The notes beneath the pieces were generated by a model that worked only from the letters and a program-made list of their open reading frames with translations, was not told where the DNA came from and did no database searches. Shown one piece after another: positions 1-5,281 of a stretch of 5,281 nt of DNA. The DNA is from an uncultured Desulfobulbaceae bacterium (GTDB taxonomy: Bacteria > Desulfobacterota > Desulfobulbia > Desulfobulbales > Desulfobulbaceae). Positions within the stretch are counted from its first letter, which is position 1. Each line of letters starts with the position of its first letter. The translations under genes and the position numbers were made by a program. Location of the stretch: contig CAMYOP010000206.1 in the NCBI GenBank assembly GCA_947260045.1, positions 1-5,281 of the forward strand, in the 5' to 3' direction.

Positions 1-2619
1 TGCACGCTGACTGTATGGAGTAGTCGGCAGGTTACCGCCATAAATAGAAGAACAGCCTGTTGCGTTGGCAACATACATGCGATCACCAAAAAGCTGGGTC
101 ACAAGTTTAATGTATGGTGTTTCACCACAACCTGCACAAGCTCCAGAGAACTCAAAGAGAGGACGTTTCAGCTGGCTGCCTTTAACGGTAGCGGTATTAA
201 TAAGTGCGGTGTAAATTTCCGGGAGACTCATGAAGTAATCCCATTTAGGAGCTTCAGTGGTCCGTACTTTTTCAGTATTTGGAATCATGGTAAGTGCTCG
301 TTCTTCTGATTTCTTACCATCTGCATCTTTCTTTCGACCAGGACAAACGCTTGCACATAAGGTACAGCCCACACAATCGCGGGTGGAAACCATGAGGCTA
401 AAGGTCATATCCTTAAAGGTCTTACCAACCGCGTCAGCTGTTTTGAAACCTTTTGGCGTTTTCTTCATTTCGCTGTTTTTGACGATCTTCATACGAATAC
501 AGCCATGAGGACAAACAAGAGAACACTGCCCACACTGAATACAGGCAGCCTCATCCCACTCGGGAACGTGAACCGCAATATTGCGTTTTTCCCATTGGGT
601 GGTCGCAGTAGGCCAACGACCATCAGCAGGCATCTGAGAGACTTTCAGCTCATCACCCCTGCCCTCAATCATGGTTGCGGTAACTTCTTGAACAAAGTCA
701 GGCGCATCAGCAGGTACGGTAAGAGGAATCTCATGACCGGTGATTTTTTTCGGAATTTTTACTTCAACGATATTGTTGACAGCAGCATCAACCGCGTCAT
801 AGTTCATATTGACAATCTTATCGCCTTTCTTACCATAGGTCTTTTTGATCGCATCTTTGATAGCCTTGACAGCTTCATCTTTCTTCAGGATACCTGAAAT
901 CAGAAAGAACGCGGTCTGCATGATCATATTGATCCGTGCACCAAGGCCAATAGCATGACCAAGTTTAATTGCGTCAATAATGTAGAACTTCGCTTTTTTA
1001 TCAATAAGCTGTTGCTGTACTTTTGCTGGCAGATGGTTCCAGATATCCTTTGTCGAATAATTGGTGGTTAAAAGGAAAGTGCCACCATCTTCCAGGTTAG
1101 CCAGCATATCGTAGCTGTTGAGGAAGGTGAAGTTATGACAGGCTACAAAGCTTGCTTTATTGATCAGGTATGGAGCAACAACCTGATTTTCGCCAAAACG
1201 GAGATGGCTGACGGTCATGGAACCTGACTTCTTAGAGTCATAGACAAAATAACCCTGAGCGCTGTTGTCAGTCTCTGTACCGATAATTTTAATGGTGTTT
1301 TTGTTGGCGCCGACTGTACCGTCAGAACCAAGACCGTAAAACATAGCACGATAAACATCATCACCTTCAATATTGAAGGAGCTGTCGTAATCAAGGCTCG
1401 TATGAGCGACATCATCATTTGGTCCGACACAGAAATGATTTTTTGGTGCCATTGACGCCATGTTATCAAATACTGCCTTTACCATTGCAGGGCTGAACTC
1501 AGCAGAACCAAGACCATAACGGCCACCCAAGATTACAGGCATATCCTGGCTGCGATTTGCCTCTACCGCCTCACCAACTGCTGCACGAATATCAAGGTAC
1601 AGTGGCTCACCAGCGGAACCAGGCTCTTTTGTTCTATCAAGAACTGTGATGCGCTTCACGCTTGCAGGAAGAGCATTAACCATAGCTTTTGAATCAAACG
1701 GTCTGAACAGGCGAACAATGACTGCACCGACTTTTCTGCCCTGGCTGGCAAGATAATCAATTGTTGCCGCAGCAGTCTCTGCACCGGAACCCATGATCAC
1801 GATGACATCTTCGGCATCAGGAGAGCCGTGGTAATCAAACAGGTTGTACTGTCTGCCGGTAAGCTTGGCGAACTCGTCCATGGTATCCTGAACAACACCA
1901 GGAACAGCATTATAAAATTTATTTACAGTCTCACGACCTGTGAAGTAGACATCAGGATTCTGTGCTGTACCACTCATTGATGGACGATCTGGAGTGAGTG
2001 CGCGTTTACGATGTTCGATCACGAGATCCTCATCGATAATTGCCTGCATGTCTTCAATGCTCAACTGTTCGACTTTCTGAATCTCATGAGAGGTACGGAA
2101 GCCGTCAAAGAAATGAATGAAAGGAATTCTGGTTTTCAGGGTAGCCTGGGTAGAAATCAAAGCAAAGTCCTGTGCTTCCTGAACATTTTGCGAACAAAGC
2201 TGTGACCAGCCAGTCTGGCGAGCTGCCATGACGTCACCATGATCACCAAAAATTGACAGACCCTGGCAGGCTACTGAACGTGCAGTGACATGAAAAACAG
2301 TTGGTGTAAGCTCACCGGCAAGTTTGTACATGTTTGGCAACATCAGGAACAGGCCCTGTGATGCGGTAAATGTGGTACAAAGTGCACCAGTGGCAAGAGA
2401 ACCATGGAGAGAACCAGCAACACCACCTTCTGATTGCATCTGGGTAATTACTGGGATTGAACCCCAGATGTTTTTCTGTTTTGCATTAGCCTTGGCATCT
2501 GCCTCTGCCGCCATTGGCGAAGAAGGCGTGATGGGATAAATAGTGATAACCTCACTTGTGGCGTATGCGACATGTGTACATGCCTGATTTCCGTCAATAG
2601 TGACCATTTTTCGCGACAT
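1..2619 (-). CDS. nifJ: Pyruvate:ferredoxin (flavodoxin) oxidoreductase, NifJ type, C-terminus cut off by window edge
   Basis: This cytoplasmic enzyme oxidises pyruvate with CoA to acetyl-CoA and CO2 and passes electrons to ferredoxin or flavodoxin. The frame is open for 873 codons to the window edge; single-chain PFORs have about 1,170-1,200 residues, so roughly 300 are missing. Seen: YPITPSS with Thr31, Glu64 and Arg114, the pyruvate/TPP-contacting positions as I recall them from the Desulfovibrio africanus enzyme; a transketolase-C-like domain with GSGAET near 277; a central domain with GLGSDGTVGANKN at 429-441 and the SKKSG segment at 462-466; a two-cluster ferredoxin domain with Cys693/696/699/703 (then PHGC707) and Cys749/752/755/759; and the start of the TPP domain, CAGCGE at 828-833 and GCSSIYGGNLPTTPY from 855. 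Cys828, 831 and 856 should bind the proximal cluster; its fourth ligand lies beyond the edge. The ATG at 2619 follows AAGGAGAA at good spacing and gives the usual family N-terminus. I found no frameshift or internal stop. The linker between the ferredoxin and TPP domains looks lysine-rich and slightly long. The call is very secure; the physiological direction and electron partner are not visible. Confidence 0.97.
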   Translation of the reverse strand, partial: MSRKMVTIDGNQACTHVAYATSEVITIYPITPSSPMAAEADAKANAKQKNIWGSIPVITQMQSEGGVAGSLHGSLATGALCTTFTASQGLFLMLPNMYKLAGELTPTVFHVTARSVACQGLSIFGDHGDVMAARQTGWSQLCSQNVQEAQDFALISTQATLKTRIPFIHFFDGFRTSHEIQKVEQLSIEDMQAIIDEDLVIEHRKRALTPDRPSMSGTAQNPDVYFTGRETVNKFYNAVPGVVQDTMDEFAKLTGRQYNLFDYHGSPDAEDVIVIMGSGAETAAATIDYLASQGRKVGAVIVRLFRPFDSKAMVNALPASVKRITVLDRTKEPGSAGEPLYLDIRAAVGEAVEANRSQDMPVILGGRYGLGSAEFSPAMVKAVFDNMASMAPKNHFCVGPNDDVAHTSLDYDSSFNIEGDDVYRAMFYGLGSDGTVGANKNTIKIIGTETDNSAQGYFVYDSKKSGSMTVSHLRFGENQVVAPYLINKASFVACHNFTFLNSYDMLANLEDGGTFLLTTNYSTKDIWNHLPAKVQQQLIDKKAKFYIIDAIKLGHAIGLGARINMIMQTAFFLISGILKKDEAVKAIKDAIKKTYGKKGDKIVNMNYDAVDAAVNNIVEVKIPKKITGHEIPLTVPADAPDFVQEVTATMIEGRGDELKVSQMPADGRWPTATTQWEKRNIAVHVPEWDEAACIQCGQCSLVCPHGCIRMKIVKNSEMKKTPKGFKTADAVGKTFKDMTFSLMVSTRDCVGCTLCASVCPGRKKDADGKKSEERALTMIPNTEKVRTTEAPKWDYFMSLPEIYTALINTATVKGSQLKRPLFEFSGACAGCGETPYIKLVTQLFGDRMYVANATGCSSIYGGNLPTTPYSQRA

Positions 2620-2649
2620 TTAATTTCTCCTTACTCGCTTTGTTGTCAT

Positions 2650-2673
2650 TTATCGGCAGATAGTACCCGATAA
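2650..2673. repeat. Inverted repeat TTATCGG-N10-CCGATAA upstream of nifJ, possible operator
   Basis: Perfect 7-bp arms at 2650-2656 and 2667-2673 flank a 10-bp spacer. Outside them the symmetry continues imperfectly, TCAT on one side and ATGA on the other with a one-base shift. The repeat covers the -10 of the candidate nifJ promoter and the first transcribed bases, a position typical of a repressor operator. If transcription starts further upstream it could instead form a leader hairpin ending 30 nt before the start codon. I do not recognise it as the site of a named regulator. Confidence 0.4.
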
Positions 2674-2697
2674 TGATATGAATGAAATTAGTTTCAA
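2670..2697 (-). promoter_or_regulatory. Candidate sigma70-type promoter for nifJ
   Basis: Reading the minus strand, TTGAAA (2697-2692, 5 of 6 to consensus) is followed by a 16-bp spacer and CATTAT (2675-2670, 4 of 6). Transcription would start near 2663 and give a leader of about 44 nt ending in the AAGGAGAA ribosome binding site. The spacer is one base short and the -10 is imperfect, so this is a moderate candidate. Read-through from the CBS gene upstream is also possible, since I see no intrinsic terminator between the two genes. Confidence 0.4.
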
Positions 2698-2716
2698 AAA
2701 GTCCCTTTGCAAACTC

Positions 2717-2738
2717 ATTACTAAAAATAATTAGTAAT
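2717..2738. repeat. Perfect 22-bp palindrome ATTACTAA-N6-TTAGTAAT
   Basis: Eight-base arms at 2717-2724 and 2731-2738 are exactly complementary around a 6-bp AT spacer. The arms-plus-N6 layout is that of sites for CRP/FNR-type dimers, though the arm sequence is not one I recognise. The centre lies about 64 bp upstream of the predicted nifJ start site, close to a common activator position. There is no U-run after it on either strand and the stem is almost all A-T, so it is not a convincing terminator for the CBS gene. Chance symmetry in AT-rich DNA cannot be excluded. Confidence 0.4.
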
Positions 2739-2782
2739 TCTGTATAACAGTCGAAAGCAAAACAGGACCAAGAACCAACTCT

Positions 2783-3472
2783 TTAACTATTTCTTTTGGA
2801 AGGAAGATTGGTTAGATCATCTTTGCCATAATAGACTACACTGTAACTCTCAAGGGCTTCAATTTCCTTGTCAAGATCAACAAGTTGTGCCTCATCAATG
2901 GAGATACGTATTGCAACCCGCTTCATGCTGGGAGCAGAATCCTCAAAAGAGGTAAGAATGGAAAGCATCCTGGCATCATGCTTACGCAGAAGATCGATTA
3001 CCTTGGTTACCGAGCCAGGAGCATCCGGCATATCAATAACATACTGGTGCGCACCATCCTGAATGCCTGTTGCGTGGATAAAACCGTGAAGGATATCTGT
3101 TTCACTCAGCAAGCCGACAAGAGCTCCATCAGAATCCAGCACCATAATACCTGAAATTTTCTCTTTCAACATGACAAGAGCAGCTTTTTCAAGGGTATCG
3201 TCTGCCTGCATACAGACGGGGTTTTTGGTCATTACATCAGAAATCTTCATCTCGGAGAGGAGATAGTACATTTCATGGATATCAACATCTGACGTTGAAG
3301 ATGGAGATGCCTCTTTCAGGTCACGGTCTGTAACAACTCCCACCAGCTTTCCATGGGAGAGAACCGGCAGCCTGCGGATATTATTTTCTTTCATGACTCG
3401 AGAAGCGCGCATGACCGAAGTATTGGCATCCACTGTAAGCATGGTTGTAGCCATCCAGTCTTTAATCAACAT
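2783..3472 (-). CDS. Twin CBS domain plus ACT-like domain protein (AcuB-type architecture)
   Basis: A complete, soluble 229-residue protein with no signal peptide or membrane segment. Seen: CBS domain 1 at about residues 7-55, ending in GVVTDRDL (45-52); CBS domain 2 at about 78-132, opening with DVMTKNPV and ending in GLLSETDIL (120-128); then an ACT-like region at about 143-213, with the turn DMPDAPGSVTKVIDLLRKHD (147-166). The T/S-x-x-D ends of the CBS domains are the part that contacts adenine-nucleotide ribose or phosphate in this superfamily. Two CBS domains followed by ACT is the layout of Bacillus AcuB, which is about 15 residues shorter. Most such proteins have no proven function, so I give no gene symbol. 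The ATG at 3472 has a near-perfect ribosome binding site, AAGGAGGT, 4 nt upstream. The gene lies 163 bp upstream of nifJ on the same strand and is divergent from pabBC. A ligand-sensing regulatory role near pyruvate metabolism is inference. No catalytic or DNA-binding domain is visible. Confidence 0.9.
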   Translation of the reverse strand: MLIKDWMATTMLTVDANTSVMRASRVMKENNIRRLPVLSHGKLVGVVTDRDLKEASPSSTSDVDIHEMYYLLSEMKISDVMTKNPVCMQADDTLEKAALVMLKEKISGIMVLDSDGALVGLLSETDILHGFIHATGIQDGAHQYVIDMPDAPGSVTKVIDLLRKHDARMLSILTSFEDSAPSMKRVAIRISIDEAQLVDLDKEIEALESYSVVYYGKDDLTNLPSKRNS

Positions 3473-3476
3473 GGAA

Positions 3477-3520
3477 ACCTCCTTGATTGGAACGACTCTC
3501 TCACCGAAAGAGGCTGTTCC
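3477..3520 (-). promoter_or_regulatory. Ribosome binding site with adjacent leader hairpin, possible two-state switch
   Basis: In the minus-strand RNA the leader of the CBS gene contains GGAAC (3520-3516), CTCTTTC (3512-3506), loop GGT, GAGAGAG (3502-3496) and GTTCC (3493-3489). This forms a 7-bp inner stem with one U-G wobble and a 5-bp outer stem separated by a small internal loop. The hairpin ends 4 nt before the AAGGAGGT ribosome binding site (3484-3477), leaving it free. The left-arm segment CCTCTTT (3513-3507) can instead pair with AAGGAGG of that site over 7 bases with one wobble, or 9 bases with two, across a 22-nt loop. The two pairings exclude each other. On the plus strand the inner stem has a C-A mismatch where the minus strand has U-G, so it folds better as the leader RNA. 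The pairing is seen; the regulation is inferred. Confidence 0.45.
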
Positions 3521-3633
3521 TTAATGATAAAAAAGGGCTTTAAAATTTAAAATTTGCTCCAGAAATACGACACTACGACTCAAAAAAGAGCCAGCGCTGA
3601 CAAAACAGCTTGGAAAAAGTACAGTAATCCTAC

Positions 3634-3662
3634 ATTATATAATATCTTAACTTTTATCGCAA
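3634..3662 (-). promoter_or_regulatory. Sigma70-type promoter for the CBS-ACT gene
   Basis: On the minus strand TTGCGA (3662-3657, 4 of 6 to consensus) is followed by exactly 17 bp and a perfect TATAAT (3639-3634). Transcription would begin near 3627 and give a leader of about 155 nt before the start codon at 3472, long enough to hold the hairpin near the ribosome binding site. It is the best promoter match I found in the window. Confidence 0.65.
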
Positions 3663-3685
3663 TAACAAAGCGAAGGTCATTGGTA

Positions 3686-3704
3686 GACTTGCTTCCGCCA
3701 AGTC
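3686..3704. repeat. Inverted repeat GACTTG-N7-CAAGTC between the divergent promoters
   Basis: Perfect 6-bp arms at 3686-3691 and 3699-3704 surround a 7-bp spacer. The repeat lies between the -35 of the CBS-gene promoter (ending at 3662) and the -35 of the plus-strand candidate (starting at 3734), about 68 bp upstream of the predicted CBS-gene start site. It could bind a regulator shared by both genes. No T-run follows directly, so it is not an intrinsic terminator. Confidence 0.3.
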
Positions 3705-3733
3705 CAGACTAAGCCAGAAAGTTATTTTTTAGT

Positions 3734-3761
3734 TTGACTTCAAGCTCTCACCTGCTAGATA
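3734..3761 (+). promoter_or_regulatory. Candidate promoter for pabBC
   Basis: TTGACT (3734-3739, 5 of 6) is followed by a 16-bp spacer and TAGATA (3756-3761, 3 of 6). The weak -10 is partly compensated by a TG one base upstream (3753-3754), the extended -10 motif. The start would fall near 3768, giving a leader of about 140 nt. This is the best plus-strand candidate before the gene, but it is modest. Confidence 0.35.
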
Positions 3762-3763
3762 GG

Positions 3764-3817
3764 CAGAAAAAAAGGCGCTCCAGCATATTTTGAGAAACAC
3801 TTTTGGTTTTTTTTCTG
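3764..3817 (+). repeat. A-tract/T-tract inverted repeat in the presumed pabBC leader
   Basis: CAGAAAAAAA at 3764-3773 is exactly complementary to TTTTTTTCTG at 3808-3817, with a 34-nt loop. If transcription starts near 3768 the left arm would be cut, so a full RNA hairpin needs an earlier start. The arms are mostly homopolymer and may be coincidental; the tracts could also simply bend the DNA. Confidence 0.25.
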
Positions 3818-3857
3818 GCATAGTTAAAACAAACCTTTGTATTCCTTACTGTCTCGA

Positions 3858-3881
3858 GCCTGGAAGCCAAAATATCCAGGC
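3858..3881 (+). repeat. Inverted repeat GCCTGG-N12-CCAGGC just upstream of pabBC
   Basis: Perfect, mostly G-C 6-bp arms at 3858-3863 and 3876-3881 surround a 12-nt AT-rich loop and end 28 nt before the pabBC start codon. In the leader RNA this would be a modest hairpin. It is not followed by a T-run, so it is not an intrinsic terminator. It precedes the only purine-rich element near the start, AGGAT at 3887-3891. Confidence 0.35.
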
Positions 3882-3909
3882 ACAATAGGATAAAAAACAC
3901 TTTTACCCA

Positions 3910-5281
3910 ATGCAACCGTTTACAGACAATGAAATAACCAAACTTTCCAGCTGGCTTGAAGGACAGGACAACTTTATTTTTCTTGAATCTGTACGGACAG
4001 ATGAAGAAAATCATAAATCTCTACTTTTCACAGATCCGCTCAAATGGCTCGTCTGTAAAAATCCAAAAGATGGGCTTTCATTTTTAGATGAACTCGACAC
4101 CTTTCGTGCAGAAGGTTTACACCTTGCCGGCTGGTTTGCTTACGAATTTGGCTTGCTCCTCGAACCTTCCCTTACCCATCTGCTAACGTCTCCTGCGGGA
4201 GCATTTCATGATCCAAGCCGGCCACTAGCAGTCATAGGTGTATTCAAAGCGCCATATGTTTTTGACCATGAAAAAAACGAATCATGGGGCTTTGAGCTAA
4301 AGGATCTTCCTCCAGCCGGGCAGCAAACATGCGAAGTGTCCAATATACAGACAAACATTTCAAAGTCACAATATCTTCAGGCCATAGATACCATAAAAGA
4401 ATATATCATTGCCGGTGACACCTATCAGGTGAATTTTACCCTTAAGCTTGATTTTTCTTTTTCTGGTTCGAAAAGTGCTATGTATACAATGTTACGTAAA
4501 AACCAGTCTGTATCATACAGTAGCTGGATACGGACCAACAGGTCGGACATTATGAGTTTTTCCCCTGAACTCTTTTTTCGCTCCGACCATGATCACATTC
4601 GGGTCAGACCGATGAAAGGAACGATGAAAAGAGGGAAAAATCATACTGAAGACTTGCTCCAACAAAAGACCTTGCAAAACGACCTCAAAAATATCAGTGA
4701 AAATGTCATGATTGTTGATCTTTTACGCAATGATCTTGGCAGACTGCTTCACTCCATTCAGGGTGGTAAAGTACTTCCACGCACACTCTTTGATATCGAA
4801 ACCTATGAAACGCTTTTACAAATGACGTCTACAGTCGATGGCATACCAAAAACAAAAGGACAAGTGGCCTTAAGCACTATTCTCAAAGCTCTTTTTCCCT
4901 GTGGTTCCGTTACGGGTGCACCAAAAATCAGAACCATGGAGATAATTCAGGAGCTTGAAAAAGAAGCCCGTGGTGTCTACTGTGGCGCTATCGGCTACTC
5001 TCATAAAGACGAATCCGTCTTCAACGTGCCAATTAGAACCATCGAACTTGCTGACAATTCCGGTTCAATGGGAATCGGCTCCGGCATTGTCCATGATTCT
5101 GACCCAAAAGGTGAATGGCAGGAATGTCTCCTCAAGGGGAATTTCCTGACCAAGGCGCGCCCTGAATTCCAACTGATCGAAACCCTGCTCTGGCATCCTG
5201 AAGCGGGCTTTTTCCTAAAAGACCAACATATTTCCCGACTCGTTGAATCAGCAGGCTACTTTCTCTTCAATTTTTCCCAGA
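3910..5281 (+). CDS. pabB: Aminodeoxychorismate synthase component I fused to aminodeoxychorismate lyase (PabB-PabC), C-terminus cut off by window edge
   Basis: The PabB part converts chorismate to 4-amino-4-deoxychorismate, using ammonia normally supplied by the glutaminase PabA. The PabC part, a PLP fold-type IV enzyme, releases pyruvate to give p-aminobenzoate for folate. Seen: an N-terminal region with GWFAYEFG near residues 75-82; the chorismate-binding core with AGDTYQVN (168-175), FSPELFF (217-223), PMKGT (234-238), IVDLLRNDLGR (268-278), GSVTGAPK (332-339) and the GSGIVHDSDP segment. Lys236 in PMKGT matches the lysine characteristic of PabB; anthranilate synthase TrpE has alanine in its PIAGT motif, so TrpE is excluded. 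From about residue 418 the sequence changes to a PabC start, FQLIETLLW then HISRLVESAGYF, and the window ends at residue 457. The full fusion would have roughly 600-700 residues. The ATG at 3910 is the only plausible start: a TAG lies in frame 24 bases upstream and the next ATG is far inside the core. Its ribosome binding site is poor, with AGGA 19 nt away. PabA is not in the window. Confidence 0.93.
   Translation, partial: MQPFTDNEITKLSSWLEGQDNFIFLESVRTDEENHKSLLFTDPLKWLVCKNPKDGLSFLDELDTFRAEGLHLAGWFAYEFGLLLEPSLTHLLTSPAGAFHDPSRPLAVIGVFKAPYVFDHEKNESWGFELKDLPPAGQQTCEVSNIQTNISKSQYLQAIDTIKEYIIAGDTYQVNFTLKLDFSFSGSKSAMYTMLRKNQSVSYSSWIRTNRSDIMSFSPELFFRSDHDHIRVRPMKGTMKRGKNHTEDLLQQKTLQNDLKNISENVMIVDLLRNDLGRLLHSIQGGKVLPRTLFDIETYETLLQMTSTVDGIPKTKGQVALSTILKALFPCGSVTGAPKIRTMEIIQELEKEARGVYCGAIGYSHKDESVFNVPIRTIELADNSGSMGIGSGIVHDSDPKGEWQECLLKGNFLTKARPEFQLIETLLWHPEAGFFLKDQHISRLVESAGYFLFNFSQ

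Larger units (their letters stand above)
3473..3909. other. Divergent intergenic region, no gene seen
   Basis: These 437 bp separate the minus-strand CBS gene from the plus-strand pabBC gene. They hold the two back-to-back promoter candidates and the inverted repeats listed separately, plus an AT-rich run at about 3539-3554 (TTTAAAA repeated). Open frames here are short or lie antisense to the start of pabBC and have no ribosome binding site or recognisable product. I found no tRNA, known riboswitch or intrinsic terminator. Confidence 0.7.

Noticed and set aside
257..897. Plus-strand open frames of 83 and 130 codons
   Set aside because: They lie antisense to the well-conserved ferredoxin domain of nifJ, lack convincing ribosome binding sites and have no recognisable domain.
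1215..1469. Minus-strand open frame of 84 codons
   Set aside because: It is an out-of-frame shadow of nifJ on the same strand; the real frame here encodes the conserved GLGSDGTVGANKN segment.
2753..2776. Sigma54-like TGGTCC...TGCT upstream of nifJ on the minus strand
   Set aside because: The GG and GC elements are separated by 9 bases, whereas sigma54 promoters need 10.
2700..2782. Intrinsic terminator after the CBS-ACT gene
   Set aside because: The only stem is the A-T palindrome, with no G-C stem and no U-run after it.
2868..3154. Plus-strand frames antisense to the CBS-ACT gene
   Set aside because: The minus-strand frame has clear domains and a strong ribosome binding site; the antisense frames have neither.
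3680..3706. tRNA-like look: TTGGTAGA followed by a stem with a 7-nt loop containing TCC
   Set aside because: The stem has 6 rather than 5 pairs, and there is no acceptor stem or T-arm. Coincidental, or at most an unrecognisable relic.
3748..4014. Minus-strand frame of 88 codons with hydrophobic and basic stretches
   Set aside because: It begins inside the PabB coding region in antisense, and its composition follows from the AT-rich tracts. No ribosome binding site or family is visible.
1..5281. Mobile element, CRISPR array, toxin-antitoxin or defence genes
   Set aside because: No transposase, integrase, regularly spaced repeats, terminal repeats or small gene pairs; the two large genes are intact, conserved metabolic enzymes in ordinary context.

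Overview
The window looks like an ordinary chromosomal stretch of an anaerobic or facultatively anaerobic bacterium. By eye the base composition is slightly AT-rich. The large single-chain pyruvate:ferredoxin oxidoreductase (PFOR) resembles the enzymes of sulfate-reducing Desulfobacterota: three active-site residues fall at the same numbers (Thr31, Glu64, Arg114) as I recall for the Desulfovibrio africanus enzyme. A marine or sediment Desulfobulbales-type organism is my guess, not a demonstrated assignment.

Layout. Positions 1-2619 (minus strand) hold the first 873 residues of a PFOR (NifJ type), running off the left edge. Positions 2620-2782 are its upstream region, with a weak sigma70-like promoter, an inverted repeat across the -10/start zone and a 22-bp AT-rich palindrome further upstream. 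Positions 2783-3472 (minus) encode a complete 229-residue protein with two CBS domains and an ACT-like domain, the architecture of the AcuB family. Positions 3473-3909 are a 437-bp divergent intergenic region with no gene. It holds a good minus-strand promoter for the CBS gene, a weaker plus-strand promoter candidate and several inverted repeats. One of these is a hairpin beside the CBS-gene ribosome binding site whose arm could instead pair with that site. Positions 3910-5281 (plus) hold the first 457 residues of a PabB-PabC fusion for p-aminobenzoate and folate synthesis, running off the right edge.

How the parts relate. The CBS-ACT gene and nifJ point the same way with 163 bp between them, so they may be co-transcribed, although nifJ also has a plausible promoter of its own. 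CBS domains commonly bind adenine nucleotides and ACT domains commonly bind small metabolites such as amino acids. An energy- or metabolite-sensing role next to the pyruvate/acetyl-CoA node is therefore reasonable, but it is inference. The pabBC gene is divergent and functionally unrelated.

I see no mobile element, CRISPR array, RNA gene or recognisable novel multi-gene system. What deserves a second look is regulatory: the possible two-state leader of the CBS gene and the symmetric sites upstream of nifJ.
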